Source: Serratia quinivorans (GTDB taxonomy: Bacteria > Pseudomonadota > Gammaproteobacteria > Enterobacterales > Enterobacteriaceae). Taken from it: DNA of 64,000 nucleotides. Shown one piece after another: positions 43,959 through 52,931 of the stretch; positions within the stretch are counted from its first letter, which is position 1, and every line of letters starts with the position of its first letter. A model generated the notes under the pieces. The model was not told where the DNA came from, did no database searches, and saw nothing but the letters and a program-made list of their open reading frames with translations. The translations under genes and the position numbers were made by a program. The stretch covers positions 1,240,001 through 1,304,000 of the forward strand of contig NZ_CAMKGL010000001.1 in NCBI RefSeq assembly GCF_946227985.1. Reading direction: 5' to 3'.

Positions 43959-45509
43959 TTACTTGCTCATCTGCCCAACGTTGAATACCTGCTCCAGCAT
44001 CGGGTTATATACAAAGCCCTTCACCTCTTTGTTCATCGCCACCTGATAGTTTTTCTGGAACAAATAAACATAGGCCGCCTGGTCGATGACAATTTTCTGA
44101 GCCGCTTGGTAATCGGCGGTACGCATCTGCTGATCGGACACCGATACCGCTTTCTTCAGCAGCGCATCCACCTGCGGATCGCTGTAGAACGAACGGTTGC
44201 CCGGCAATCCTTTCTTGTCGGATTCGAACCAGTAGTTCATGAACATGTAGGGGTCGGCGAAGTCCGGGCTCCAGTTGCCGATGGCGATGTCGTAGTTACC
44301 CTGGCCGATACGGTCGCGCATGGTGGCATTGGCCAGTTTCTCCAGTTTGACGTTGATGCCCACCGTCGCCAGGCTGGCCTGTACCGACAGCGCTATCGCC
44401 TCCCAGTTGGGGTCGCTTACCGAATACAGGAAATTGAGCGAAGCCGGTTTGTCCTTCACCGCCGCCAGCGCCGCCTTCGCCTTGTCAGCATTCTGGCTGT
44501 ACTGCTGCGCAGTGGCGTCGTATCCCCACATGCCCTCCGGGATCGGGCCACGCATCTGTTTGCCGTTACCGCCGAGAATGCCCTTCACCATGCCCTGATA
44601 ATCCACCGCGTAAGAAATGGCGCGGCGCAGGTCAACCTGATTCAGCGGTGCCTTGCCGTTGTTGAGATATAAATAGGTCACCCGCAGCGACGGGTACTCA
44701 TTGACCGCCACCTTGTTTTCACTCTTCAGTGCCGTCAACTGATCGATCGGCAAGGATTCGGCAATATCCAGATCACCACGGGTCAGTTGCAAACGTCGGG
44801 TCGCGCTTTCCCCGATAATTTTCACCGTTACCCGCTTAAATGCTGGTTTGGTGCCGCTGTAATGCGGATTCGGTACCAGCACCAGCTGCTGGCCTTTTTG
44901 CCAACGATCCAATTTGTACGGGCCGGAACCGGCGCTGTGGTTCGCCAGCCAGGCTTTACCTTCATCAGCCGGATTAGCCTTGGCGATGGCCGGGTTAACG
45001 ATACCGGCGCCGTCGTTGGCCAGGGTGTACAGGAAGGGTGCAAACGGGGTTTTCAAGGTAAAACGCACCGTCAGTGGGTCCACCGCCGTCACCTGCAAGT
45101 CTTTCGGGAAGGCTTCGGACGGCCCCTGACCAATTTTCATCAGGCGCTCGAACGACCACTTCACCGCCTCGGCATTAACATCCGAACCATCATCAAACTT
45201 GTTGCCGGGTTTGAGTTTAAAGGTCCACACCAGCTGATCGTCGGAAGCCGTCCAACTCTCGGCCAGTTCGCCTTCCACCTGCGTCGAGCCTTTACCGCCC
45301 TCGGTTTTGTACTGCACCAGTCGTTGGTAGGCCGGATAGGTCACCGTCCAGTCGTTGTTATCAATGGTCACCGCCGGATCCAGCGTTTGCGGGTCAGCCG
45401 CCTTGCCAATCACCAGCATGTCTTTGGGTACCGCCGCCTGCGCCTGACCCATTACTACCATGCCCAACGTCACTGCCGCCGCCAAAGCGGCATATTTGAT
45501 CTGATTCAT
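43959..45509 (-). CDS. ddpA: DdpA, D-Ala-D-Ala periplasmic binding protein
   Basis: A 516-residue family-5 (oligopeptide) binding protein. The signal peptide is MNQIKYAALAAAVTLG then MVVMGQAQA. The mature part has LVIGKAADPQTLDPAVTIDNNDW and YDIAIGNWSPDFADPYMFMNYWF, typical of the group. A longer frame upstream without a ribosome site is not used. It follows ddpX by 35 bp. With DdpBCDF it imports D-Ala-D-Ala released from peptidoglycan. Confidence 0.92.
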   Translation of the reverse strand: MNQIKYAALAAAVTLGMVVMGQAQAAVPKDMLVIGKAADPQTLDPAVTIDNNDWTVTYPAYQRLVQYKTEGGKGSTQVEGELAESWTASDDQLVWTFKLKPGNKFDDGSDVNAEAVKWSFERLMKIGQGPSEAFPKDLQVTAVDPLTVRFTLKTPFAPFLYTLANDGAGIVNPAIAKANPADEGKAWLANHSAGSGPYKLDRWQKGQQLVLVPNPHYSGTKPAFKRVTVKIIGESATRRLQLTRGDLDIAESLPIDQLTALKSENKVAVNEYPSLRVTYLYLNNGKAPLNQVDLRRAISYAVDYQGMVKGILGGNGKQMRGPIPEGMWGYDATAQQYSQNADKAKAALAAVKDKPASLNFLYSVSDPNWEAIALSVQASLATVGINVKLEKLANATMRDRIGQGNYDIAIGNWSPDFADPYMFMNYWFESDKKGLPGNRSFYSDPQVDALLKKAVSVSDQQMRTADYQAAQKIVIDQAAYVYLFQKNYQVAMNKEVKGFVYNPMLEQVFNVGQMSK

Positions 45510-45544
45510 AAACAAAGCTCCCGATGTGTTGAAGGTGTGTTGTT

Positions 45545-46108
45545 TTAATCGTAAGAAAAACAGCCGAAGCGATCGGCCAGCAGCGGATACTCCCCAGTGT
45601 TGGGCAGCTCGAAATGCCACCATTCGCTGGCGATACCGCGAAAACCTCCGGCGGCCATCACCGCATTCAGCAGCAGCCGATTGCGCTGCACCTCCGGAGG
45701 GAAATCAGGGTAAAACGGGTGGGATCTTTCGCTCATCTCATCAAAAGCGGTGCCCATATCCAGTGCCACACCGTCGGCATCCAGCAGCGTCACGTCGATC
45801 GCCACGCCCCGGCTGTGGTGCGAGCCGGTTAACGTGCTGGTGACATATTGCGGATCCGGACACGCCTGCCACAGCAATGCCTGCGCCTGCTGAGGCCGAT
45901 AAGCGTCGAACACCAGCAGGGAAAAACCGGCCAGCCGCGCCGCCAGCAAACAGCGCCCTAGTCCCTGCACCGCGTCGGGATGCATCAGGCAACGGCTCTC
46001 AAGATAAATCGCCCGGCCGGTCAGGTTGTCGGCGCCGGCGTATTTCAAGTCGATAGGCAACTCGGGAAAGGCTTCGGCCAAATCGACTAACGTTACATTG
46101 TCACTCAT
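45545..46108 (-). CDS. ddpX: DdpX, D-alanyl-D-alanine dipeptidase (VanX family)
   Basis: A 187-residue zinc dipeptidase. The VanX motif SHHSRGVAID supplies zinc ligands H98 and D105, and SEWWHFEL supplies the base E162 and ligand H165. FDAYRPQQAQ is the conserved arginine region. It hydrolyses D-Ala-D-Ala to two D-alanines. It heads the ddp transport genes, as in E. coli, but here it follows an RpiR-type regulator by 18 bp. The normal role is recycling of wall dipeptide; it is not evidence of glycopeptide resistance. Confidence 0.94.
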   Translation of the reverse strand: MSDNVTLVDLAEAFPELPIDLKYAGADNLTGRAIYLESRCLMHPDAVQGLGRCLLAARLAGFSLLVFDAYRPQQAQALLWQACPDPQYVTSTLTGSHHSRGVAIDVTLLDADGVALDMGTAFDEMSERSHPFYPDFPPEVQRNRLLLNAVMAAGGFRGIASEWWHFELPNTGEYPLLADRFGCFSYD

Positions 46109-46126
46109 TGCATTTTCCCATAGTGA

Positions 46127-46999
46127 TTAAGATTCAAATTGCCCCAGCTCTTTTTGTAGCATGCGGTTATTGGCCAGCCGTTGTTCCACCGCCGCGCCGC
46201 CCTGTTCCAGCACCGAAGACAGCAACAGATTGAACAGACAACTGAATGGCGCTAGAGAATCCCAAAACTGGCCGGTGTCGGTTTTCACCTGCAGCAGGTC
46301 AATCGGGTAATCCCGCGCCCACGGGCAGTAAATATCGGTGATCAGCGCCAATCTCAGCCCCCGGGCACAGGCGGCCTGGCAGTATTTTTGAGCAATAGTG
46401 GAATAGGCGCGGGTGTCGGTCAGCACCAAATAAGGCGCGCTGAATTCCGAATTGAGTGATTCCACGTAGGTGCCGGACAACCCGTCGGCGTAATAGACCT
46501 TGGGCCGCAGATATTCCAGATGGCTGTAGAAGGCGTTGGCGATGCCGCGCGTGGATTGAATACCAACCACAAACACCGCTTCCGCCTGCGCCAACTGTCG
46601 GCTGACCTGGGCAAAGGCATCACCGCCGGCCAATTGGTAAACATGCTCGATAGCCTCCAGCTCCAGCGTTAACGACTGGCGCAGCTTTTGCGGCTGTGGC
46701 TGTTCGCGCCGTTGGCGATAAGCGCCCAGACGGTCGGTCACGCCCCAGGGCTGATACAGCGCCGTCCCCTGTTCACGCAGCGTGCGTTTCAAATCGTCAA
46801 GATTGCGATACCCCAGGCTACGCAGGTACCGTCCCACGGAGATGCCACTGGTGGCGGTGCTGCGGGCGATGCTGTCGGCCGTTTCAAACGGCACCTGCGC
46901 CAAGTTGGCCAGCAGATAGCCGGCAATACGTTTCCCGGTCGGGGTCTGTACCGCAAATGACGCTTCTATTTGTGCGATCACATCTGGATGCTCAGCCAT
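46127..46999 (-). CDS. MurR/RpiR-family regulator heading the ddp operon
   Basis: A 290-residue regulator. An N-terminal HTH_6 domain (GKRIAGYLLANLAQVPFETADSIARSTATSGISVGRYLRSLGYRNLDDLK) is followed by a SIS sugar-phosphate-type domain (AEAVFVVGIQSTRGIANAFYSHLEYLRPKV). RpiR regulators such as MurR bind phosphosugars. It is transcribed with ddpX (18-bp gap). A nested inverted repeat at 47021-47072 lies directly upstream and is a plausible self-operator. The E. coli ddp operon has no such neighbour, so control by a wall-derived ligand is inferred. Confidence 0.85.
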   Translation of the reverse strand: MAEHPDVIAQIEASFAVQTPTGKRIAGYLLANLAQVPFETADSIARSTATSGISVGRYLRSLGYRNLDDLKRTLREQGTALYQPWGVTDRLGAYRQRREQPQPQKLRQSLTLELEAIEHVYQLAGGDAFAQVSRQLAQAEAVFVVGIQSTRGIANAFYSHLEYLRPKVYYADGLSGTYVESLNSEFSAPYLVLTDTRAYSTIAQKYCQAACARGLRLALITDIYCPWARDYPIDLLQVKTDTGQFWDSLAPFSCLFNLLLSSVLEQGGAAVEQRLANNRMLQKELGQFES

Positions 47000-47020
47000 A
47001 GTTCGCCCGTTGTTGTTGAG

Positions 47021-47072
47021 TTGTCATCACGCCACCCTCTGTTACTCAGGTAACAAAGACTGATGATGACAA
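47021..47072. promoter_or_regulatory. Nested inverted repeats upstream of the RpiR/ddp operon
   Basis: The outer arms are TTGTCATCA (47021-47029) and TGATGACAA (47064-47072). Inside them lies TGTTAC (47040-47045), TCAG, GTAACA (47050-47055). Both pairs are perfect and share nearly the same centre. They are 22-73 bp upstream of the regulator's ATG, so they overlap the expected promoter. Confidence 0.6.
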
Positions 47073-47129
47073 TGCATGGCCCGTGCCAATGGCGAACTGC
47101 TGGGGAAAAATTATCGCGTGGCGGCGTAT

Positions 47130-47152
47130 GGCGCTGCAGGAGCGGCAGCGCC
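47130..47152. repeat. GC-rich hairpin between RpiR and GNAT genes
   Basis: GGCGCTGC (47130-47137) and GCAGCGCC (47145-47152) form an 8-bp stem with a seven-base loop. No T-tract follows on either strand. It lies 94 bp beyond the stop of the GNAT gene and may be a weak terminator or a repeated extragenic element. Confidence 0.4.
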
Positions 47153-47245
47153 TGCGGTTACAACATAGTCATCAGTTGATAACTATTGCACAACAATTGG
47201 GCAATGCATCTGGCAATGCACCGCCGTGACCCCTTAATTTCAATT

Positions 47246-48127
47246 TTATGACCAGGCTTGCGAAACCAGTGCAAAAGTCTGTGCAAGATGGCAATCCGGT
47301 CTATGAGGTGTACCACGAACCATGATGGTGGGCGTATCAATACAGGGTAAACCCCGCCCAATCAGCCATTCGCCAAGACCGGTGTCCAGCGGTGTATCCA
47401 CCCGCACGAACTGACCGCTGCAAGGCTGGCACAAGGCATCAATCAGGATAACCGCGTCGGCAAGCTCAGGGGCAACCACCGGGCCAATCATGCTGCCATA
47501 ACCAAAATGACGCCGCGAAGCAAAGCCAACGGCCACGCCCCGCCGTTCCAGCACCAACGCCTGCTCGGCAGTTGCCAATAATGCGGCCAACAGTGGCTGA
47601 CGCTGCAGGCCACTGGCGGCAAAATCCAGCTCACTCAGCAAGGTAATATCCGCTGGCAATGCCGGGCGCAGGCGTAAACCCTCCGGCAAAGGCTGGGCGT
47701 TACGCATTGGCAACGCCCGGCATTGATGCTGTGCCAACGCCCCTTGTTCGACAAACCCCAATTGTTGATACAGCGGTTTACCCTGTTCACTCGCCACCAA
47801 ATGCAGCTGATAATCGGCCAGCGGTGCCATCAGCCGCTGCATCATCGCCCTGGCGATACCTTGCCCACGGTGCTGCTCGGCAACAATCACCAACCCCAGC
47901 GTGGCGCGCTGTATCCCCCACAACCAACGCAGCGCACAGCCCACCACCTTCCCTTCGGCCTCGGCTATCACACCGGCCCCCAACGACCACGCCTGCTGCC
48001 AATCTTCCAGCCGGTGGGGCCACTGCGCCTGCTGCGACAGTTCGAACGTGGCCGGAAGATCCGTTTCGATCATTGAGCGCAGAATAATGCTCGGTTTTTC
48101 CTGGGGCACCTTGACCTCCTGATTCAT
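47246..48127 (-). CDS. GNAT-family N-acetyltransferase (two-domain)
   Basis: A 293-residue protein. The N-terminal half is a GNAT domain; LGLVIVAEQHRGQGIARAMMQRLM is the acetyl-CoA loop (Q/RxxGxG/A). The C-terminal half (GLRLRPALPADITLLSELDFAASG, then VALRRHFGYG-like residues) resembles the second GNAT-like domain found in double-domain members. The substrate is unknown. It is transcribed alone, divergent from a toxin-antitoxin pair. Confidence 0.82.
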   Translation of the reverse strand: MNQEVKVPQEKPSIILRSMIETDLPATFELSQQAQWPHRLEDWQQAWSLGAGVIAEAEGKVVGCALRWLWGIQRATLGLVIVAEQHRGQGIARAMMQRLMAPLADYQLHLVASEQGKPLYQQLGFVEQGALAQHQCRALPMRNAQPLPEGLRLRPALPADITLLSELDFAASGLQRQPLLAALLATAEQALVLERRGVAVGFASRRHFGYGSMIGPVVAPELADAVILIDALCQPCSGQFVRVDTPLDTGLGEWLIGRGLPCIDTPTIMVRGTPHRPDCHLAQTFALVSQAWS

Positions 48128-48240
48128 TTAGCGGCGAAATTCGCTCTGCCACAAAGTAGCAGATTCGCTTCTTTCCGGCGCATTGCTTATGGTCTGAATA
48201 TGGACTAAATTTGACACATTCGACCTGCGAGGACACCTGT

Positions 48241-48474
48241 ATGAAAGTTGAAACTATAAGCTACGTAAAGAAACACGCCGCCGCACTCGATTTATCTGAG
48301 CCCATTCTGGTGACGCAAAATGGCACACCGGCTTATGTGATCGAGTCTTATGCAGAGCGCAAGCAACGGGATGATGCTATTGCCCTGCTTAAATTGCTAA
48401 CGCTGTCTGAAAAAGACAAAAAAGAAGGCAAAGTTTATTCCCGCGACCAGTTACTGGCTGATATAGATGACTAA
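48241..48474 (+). CDS. Antitoxin, Phd/YefM family
   Basis: A 77-residue antitoxin. The N-terminal DNA-binding fold reads [44 protein letters not shown], with the Phd/YefM pattern of a short helix, beta strands with NGxPxxVI, and a following helix. The C-terminal tail ([21 protein letters not shown]) would wrap the toxin. The start follows GAGGACACC; an upstream extension is not used. It is 21 bp before a RelE/ParE-type toxin gene. It should repress its own promoter. Confidence 0.85.
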   Translation: MKVETISYVKKHAAALDLSEPILVTQNGTPAYVIESYAERKQRDDAIALLKLLTLSEKDKKEGKVYSRDQLLADIDD

Positions 48475-48495
48475 TGCGGTAAAAGGAGATGTCAT

Positions 48496-48828
48496 ATGAA
48501 GGAACAGCCTGGTATTGAGTATACCGCAACGGCAAAAGGCACCCTGGTCGAGATTATTCGTCATCTTAAAGCTAATAATGTCCCTCCGATGCCTGTCGTG
48601 GATGACATCATCAACGCGTTTGAAGCCAGGGTCAGTCAGTTCTCAGCCGGTTGTCAGATTTGCCCTGAACTTTTAAAGATTGGCTGCGATAAATACCGTG
48701 AATGTAATACGCCAAACGGCTACCGCGTCATCTATTCACTCGAAGATTCTCTGATTACCGTGCACGCTTTTCTTGCACAAAAGCAGGATATCCAGCAGCT
48801 GTTGTTTAATCGACTGATAGCCCCTTAA
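48496..48828 (+). CDS. Toxin, RelE/ParE superfamily
   Basis: A 110-residue protein of the RelE/ParE fold. IEYTATAKGTLVEIIRHL starts the fold, and NGYRVIYSLEDSLITVHAFLAQKQDIQQLL matches the C-terminal strands and helix of these toxins. AAAAGGAG provides a strong ribosome site. Whether it cuts ribosomal mRNA (RelE-like) or poisons gyrase (ParE-like) cannot be decided from sequence. It pairs with the preceding Phd/YefM antitoxin. Confidence 0.82.
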   Translation: MKEQPGIEYTATAKGTLVEIIRHLKANNVPPMPVVDDIINAFEARVSQFSAGCQICPELLKIGCDKYRECNTPNGYRVIYSLEDSLITVHAFLAQKQDIQQLLFNRLIAP

Positions 48829-48948
48829 CCCCACCGCCCGACACCTTTTACGTTTGTTCACGGATTTCGCCCAGCAGCCTCTGATAACCGGTGTTATTAT
48901 TACTCTGCTCAATAAATCCCTCCCAATTCAAAGTGGTACGACAAGCTG

Positions 48949-50154
48949 ATGGAAGCGTGGAAACTCAATCTGATCTCGGTCTGGCTCGGCTGTTTCTTTA
49001 CCGGGCTGGCGATGAGCCAAATCCTGCCTTTTCTACCGCTGTACGTCGAACAGCTCGGCGTCAGTGGTCATCAGTCGCTGAGTATCTGGTCCGGACTGGT
49101 GTTCAGCGGCACTTTTTTGGTCTCGGCGCTGGTATCACCGCTGTGGGGCAGCCTGGCAGACCGCAAGGGCCGCAAACTCATGCTGCTGCGGGCTTCGTTG
49201 GGAATGGCCGTTGTGATTGCGCTGCAGGGTATGGTCACCAACGTTTATCAGCTGTTTGCACTGCGCGCACTGATGGGGCTGACCTCCGGCTATATCCCCA
49301 ATGCCATGGCGTTGGTCGCTTCGCAGGTACCGCGAGATAAAAGTGGCTGGGCTTTGGGTACTTTGTCTACCGGCCCGGTGACAGGAGTGATCGTTGGCCC
49401 ACTGTTGGGTGGCCTGATGGCCGACCATCTGGGGCTACGCGTGGTGTTTTTCGTCACCGCCGTGCTGATGTTTGTCAGTTTCCTGATTACCCTGTTCCTG
49501 ATAAAAGAGCGCCATATCGAGGTAAAAAAAGCCGATCGATTAAGCGGTAAAGCGGTTTTCCGTTCGCTGCCCTATCCGGCGTTGATTGTGACCCTGTTTG
49601 TCAGCACTCTGATGATCCAATTGGCCAACTCATCGATCAGTCCGATACTGACGCTGTTTATCAAGGATTTGTCCGGTGATAGCGGCAACCTGGCCTTTAT
49701 TAGCGGCATGATCGCCGCCGTTCCTGGCGTTGCCGCGTTGATGTCCGCCCCGCGCCTCGGCCGGCTTGGCGACCGTATCGGCACCGCACGTATTTTGTTG
49801 GCCGCATTGGGATTGACTACGGTGTTATTTGCCATCATGGCCTGGGTGGAAACGCCACTCCAGTTGGGGATCCTGCGTTTTCTGTTGGGGTTTGCCGATG
49901 GTGCCTTGATGCCTGCCGTGCAGACATTGCTGCTGAAGTACTCTTCCGATCAGGTCACCGGGCGCATCTTCGGCTATAACCAGTCGTTTATGTATCTCGG
50001 TAACGTGGTGGGTCCGCTAATAGGCTCTGGCGTTTCGGCGCTGATGGGCTTCCGCTGGGTGTTTGTGGTCACGGCGGTGCTGGTGCTGATTAACTGCCTG
50101 CAACTGCGCAGCCAGTTTAACAAGGTCGAAGCGAAGTCCTCTCCCTCCGGCTGA
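48949..50154 (+). CDS. mdtG: MdtG, MFS drug efflux transporter
   Basis: A 401-residue MFS protein with twelve helices. Landmarks shared with E. coli MdtG include [42 protein letters not shown] and [26 protein letters not shown]. MdtG raises tolerance to fosfomycin and deoxycholate in E. coli. The N-terminus is a few residues shorter than the E. coli protein. A stem (50139-50147 with 50155-50163) overlaps the stop codon but has no T-tract. Confidence 0.92.
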   Translation: MEAWKLNLISVWLGCFFTGLAMSQILPFLPLYVEQLGVSGHQSLSIWSGLVFSGTFLVSALVSPLWGSLADRKGRKLMLLRASLGMAVVIALQGMVTNVYQLFALRALMGLTSGYIPNAMALVASQVPRDKSGWALGTLSTGPVTGVIVGPLLGGLMADHLGLRVVFFVTAVLMFVSFLITLFLIKERHIEVKKADRLSGKAVFRSLPYPALIVTLFVSTLMIQLANSSISPILTLFIKDLSGDSGNLAFISGMIAAVPGVAALMSAPRLGRLGDRIGTARILLAALGLTTVLFAIMAWVETPLQLGILRFLLGFADGALMPAVQTLLLKYSSDQVTGRIFGYNQSFMYLGNVVGPLIGSGVSALMGFRWVFVVTAVLVLINCLQLRSQFNKVEAKSSPSG

Positions 50155-50176
50155 GAGGGAGAGCCTTGATTAACGG

Positions 50177-50614
50177 TTAATCTCGTAACCAGGGGGTAAA
50201 GGTCACGCCGATCAACAGTCCTTCCGGGCTGAGCAAGCGGGTGACGCTCTGGCCCCAGGGTTCTTCGCGGTTGGCTATCAGCAAACGATAACCGCGATCA
50301 ATCAATCCCTGCGTTGCCAGCGCCATATCGGCAACGTCAAATTCCATCCAGGCCTGTGGCACCGGCAAATCGGCCGGCCATTGCTCACTGCCGAAGCAGG
50401 ACTGTGCGGCCTGCGCCAACGGCCACAGGGCGAAGTGTTTAACCCCCTCCAGTACGCCATGCTCGGTCAGCAAATAATCGGCATTGCCGTCCATCGGCTT
50501 AAGCGGCAGCCCCAGCGCGTCAGCGTAGAACGCCTTGCTTTGTTCCGTTTGCCGGGTAATTGGCCCAAATCCGGCGATAAACAACACGCCTAGTCCTGCG
50601 AACTGCTGTTCCAT
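50177..50614 (-). CDS. VOC (glyoxalase/bleomycin-resistance) family protein
   Basis: A 145-residue VOC-fold protein built of paired beta-alpha-beta-beta-beta units. The second unit ends GQSVTRLLSPEGLLIGVTFTPW, a typical VOC edge strand with a metal-ligand position. The first lacks an obvious complete ligand set. It overlaps the end of the AraC regulator gene by 25 bp, so the two are probably co-transcribed. The function could be isomerisation, dioxygenation or drug binding; sequence does not decide. Confidence 0.8.
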   Translation of the reverse strand: MEQQFAGLGVLFIAGFGPITRQTEQSKAFYADALGLPLKPMDGNADYLLTEHGVLEGVKHFALWPLAQAAQSCFGSEQWPADLPVPQAWMEFDVADMALATQGLIDRGYRLLIANREEPWGQSVTRLLSPEGLLIGVTFTPWLRD

Positions 50615-51501
50615 GTTCTCTCCTGTTGGCTATCAACGCCCTGACGCATTTGCGTTGGTGAAAATCCATAGGCCGCCTTGAAGCGGTTACTGAAATGGCT
50701 GGAGGAGCTAAAACCGCACTCCAGCGCAATCTGTGTCAGTGGCAGCAGGCTGTGACGCAGCAGTTTTTCTGCCTGCTGCAGCCGCGCGCGCATCACAAAC
50801 TGGTGTGGTGCCAGGCCGGTGTCATGTTTAAACATCCGGGCAAAGTGGAACTCACTCAGCTCTGCCTGCGCCGCCAGGTCTGCCAGCAACAACGGCTGGT
50901 CAAGATGGTGCTCAATATACTCTTTCACCCGTCTGGCGACCGCCGGGGCCAGGCCGCCGCGGACCAGCGGTAACGCCCAGTTGAGCTGGCTGTAGCCTTG
51001 GATCAGGCGCGACATCAACAACGTTGTGGCGCTGCTGAGTGCCAGTTGGTTGCTGCGTTCTTGCCAGTTGCAGTTGAGTAAGAACTGGCGATACAGCAGT
51101 GTGATCTGCGGATCCTCGCCAAAAGCGCAGGGTTCGAGGTTAATCGCCGCCGGGCTGCGATCCCAGGTTTGCTCTGCCACCTGACGCAGGTGACGATCGG
51201 TGCAGTAAAGGTGCACAAAAGACAAATCGCTGCGCACGTCCCAGGTAGATTCATACTGACGCGGCATAATGCAGAAGCGATCCGGCCCGCCGCCGTTCTT
51301 CCAGCCACCGGGGACTTTTTGATAGCACTCATAACCGTCGGCAATATACAGACTCAGAGTATGGTGATCGGCGCTTTCCTGGGTAATACGGTCATTACAG
51401 TTGGACCAGGCGGCCAGTTCCACGCCAGAACCCAGCCGCACGCTGTTGTGCAACCGCGCTTTATGTTCCCGCAGTGTTTCAAACGCCTTGTAGCCGGACA
51501 T
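50590..51501 (-). CDS. AraC-family transcriptional regulator
   Basis: A 303-residue regulator. The C-terminal AraC domain has both helix-turn-helix motifs, with LADLAAQAELSEFHFARMFKHDTGLAPHQFV and LTQIALECGFSSSSHFSNRFKAAYGFSPTQMR. The N-terminal half (about 190 residues) is a cupin-like or unknown ligand domain. The start is MSGYKAFETLREHK with GGGGGGCGGCG upstream; a longer upstream frame overlaps the divergent gene. It faces an EamA exporter gene and is linked to a VOC protein, suggesting that it controls export or modification of a small molecule. Confidence 0.88.
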   Translation of the reverse strand: MSGYKAFETLREHKARLHNSVRLGSGVELAAWSNCNDRITQESADHHTLSLYIADGYECYQKVPGGWKNGGGPDRFCIMPRQYESTWDVRSDLSFVHLYCTDRHLRQVAEQTWDRSPAAINLEPCAFGEDPQITLLYRQFLLNCNWQERSNQLALSSATTLLMSRLIQGYSQLNWALPLVRGGLAPAVARRVKEYIEHHLDQPLLLADLAAQAELSEFHFARMFKHDTGLAPHQFVMRARLQQAEKLLRHSLLPLTQIALECGFSSSSHFSNRFKAAYGFSPTQMRQGVDSQQERTWNSSSQD

Positions 51502-51679
51502 CGCCGCCCCCCTTTTCACCCATCCATCCAGTGTAGAGAGTGGCGCAGCGCCACACCAGCCGTCAGCCCGCGCTTTTGCCAAAAAAAGCGCAAGAATATG
51601 CAATTGCCAGCAAAGCGCGGAAAGCACGACGGCGTGCAGCGGCGGATACTGCCTCTCTCTATTTTTGCCGGAGTTTATT

Positions 51680-52585
51680 ATGAACACGCTGTTGTACCTT
51701 GCCGTCGTGCTGATTTGGGGCACCACCTGGATTGCGATTACCCTGCAACAGGAAGGACCGGTGGCTATTCCCCTGTCCATCAGTTACCGCTTTGTGGTCG
51801 CCGCGCTGGTGATGTTGGTCATTCTGCTACTGGCACGTCGCCTGCGCCGCATTGCTCTGGGCGACCATCTGTTTTGCCTCCTGCAAGGTTGCTGCGTGTT
51901 TGGGCTTAACTTCTACTGTTTCTACCATGCCGCAGCCTATATCAGCAGCGGGCTGGAATCAGTGATTTTCTCAATGGCAGTGCTGTTCAACGCGGTCAAC
52001 GGGTGGATTTTCTTCCGGCAACGTCCCAGCCCGAACCTGCTGCCGGCGGCGGTGCTGGGTATCACCGGGATCGTCGCCCTGTTCTGGCAAGATTTGGTCG
52101 CCACCCAACTGGCGCCGGAACTGTTGAAAGGCATTGGGTTGAGCGCACTCGGCACTTTCGGTTTTTCTCTGGGCAATATGATCAGCTCCCGTCACCAGCG
52201 GCGCGGGCTGGATATTCTGTCCACCAATACCTATGCCATGAGCTACGGCGCGGTCCTGATGGCGCTGATCGCCCTGGCCCAGGGTGCGTCGTTCCAGATT
52301 GAGTTCAGTACCCGCTATATCGGTTCACTGCTGTACCTGGCGATATTCGGTTCGGTGATTGCCTTTGCCGCCTATTTCAGCCTGCTGGGCCGTATCGGTG
52401 CCGGTGCAGCGGCGTACAGCACCCTGCTGTTCCCCCTGGTGGCGCTGAGTATTTCGACAATTTATGAAGGCTACCAGTGGCACTTCAATGCGGTGATTGG
52501 CCTGTGCCTGATCCTGCTGGGTAATCTGGTGATGTTCGCTAAACCGGACCGGTTCACTGGGTTATGGCGACGCCGGGCGGTGTAG
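51680..52585 (+). CDS. EamA/DMT-family exporter
   Basis: A 301-residue inner-membrane protein with ten helices in two EamA repeats. The first repeat starts LYLAVVLIWGTTWIAITLQQ and the second ends LVALSISTIYEGYQWHFNAVIGLCLILLGN, both typical DMT features. The start MNTLLYL is chosen by the expected first helix. It is divergent from an AraC regulator. Family members export amino acids, sugars or drugs; the substrate is unknown. Confidence 0.87.
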   Translation: MNTLLYLAVVLIWGTTWIAITLQQEGPVAIPLSISYRFVVAALVMLVILLLARRLRRIALGDHLFCLLQGCCVFGLNFYCFYHAAAYISSGLESVIFSMAVLFNAVNGWIFFRQRPSPNLLPAAVLGITGIVALFWQDLVATQLAPELLKGIGLSALGTFGFSLGNMISSRHQRRGLDILSTNTYAMSYGAVLMALIALAQGASFQIEFSTRYIGSLLYLAIFGSVIAFAAYFSLLGRIGAGAAAYSTLLFPLVALSISTIYEGYQWHFNAVIGLCLILLGNLVMFAKPDRFTGLWRRRAV

Positions 52586-52915
52586 GTAAACGTGCCTTCT
52601 GAACGTCGTGAGTAAAGACCACAAAATAAGCCCACGCCCGCCAGGTACACGGACTTTCTTGCGGTTCAACAGAGAACGTCTGAGAATTTGGAAATCGGAT
52701 GCTTTGTACAGCGTAATGCAGCCCCATGATACACCGCTACCGTCAGTATTAAGCGGATGAAGCCTGAAGCTTCCACGGTTAACACCATTAACGAAAACGT
52801 GATCGCTCATCGTCGTATTGCTATAAAGGCCGAACCACTCAGCATGGCGATTCTTGTGTTGAGTGTCCCGTACTCGTAGAAAAATCTGTCCTATACTCAG
52901 ACTCTTGCCGATTTT
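52562..52915 (-). pseudogene. 5'-truncated Tlde1-like (DUF2778) gene remnant
   Basis: The reading frame encodes FVNGVNRGSFRLHP and VSWGCITLYKASDFQ, the substrate-loop and SxGC active-site region of DUF2778/Tlde1 proteins, which are L,D-transpeptidase-like toxins delivered by type VI secretion. Family-like residues (HAEWFGLYSNTT) continue upstream of the only ATG (52810) without any start codon before a stop at 52916-52918, so the 5' part is missing. The 3' end departs from the usual ending after GGRGL, suggesting a frameshift. No immunity gene is adjacent. It overlaps the end of the EamA gene. Confidence 0.6.
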
Positions 52916-52931
52916 TCATAAGGAGATCAGT

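Noticed and set aside
45545-46108. Vancomycin-resistance (vanX) gene
   Set aside because: Although VanX-like, it lies in a ddpXABCDF operon without vanH or vanA, so it is the normal enterobacterial dipeptidase.
50139-50163. Terminator at the end of mdtG
   Set aside because: The stem overlaps the stop codon and has no T-tract on either strand; it is not a convincing terminator.
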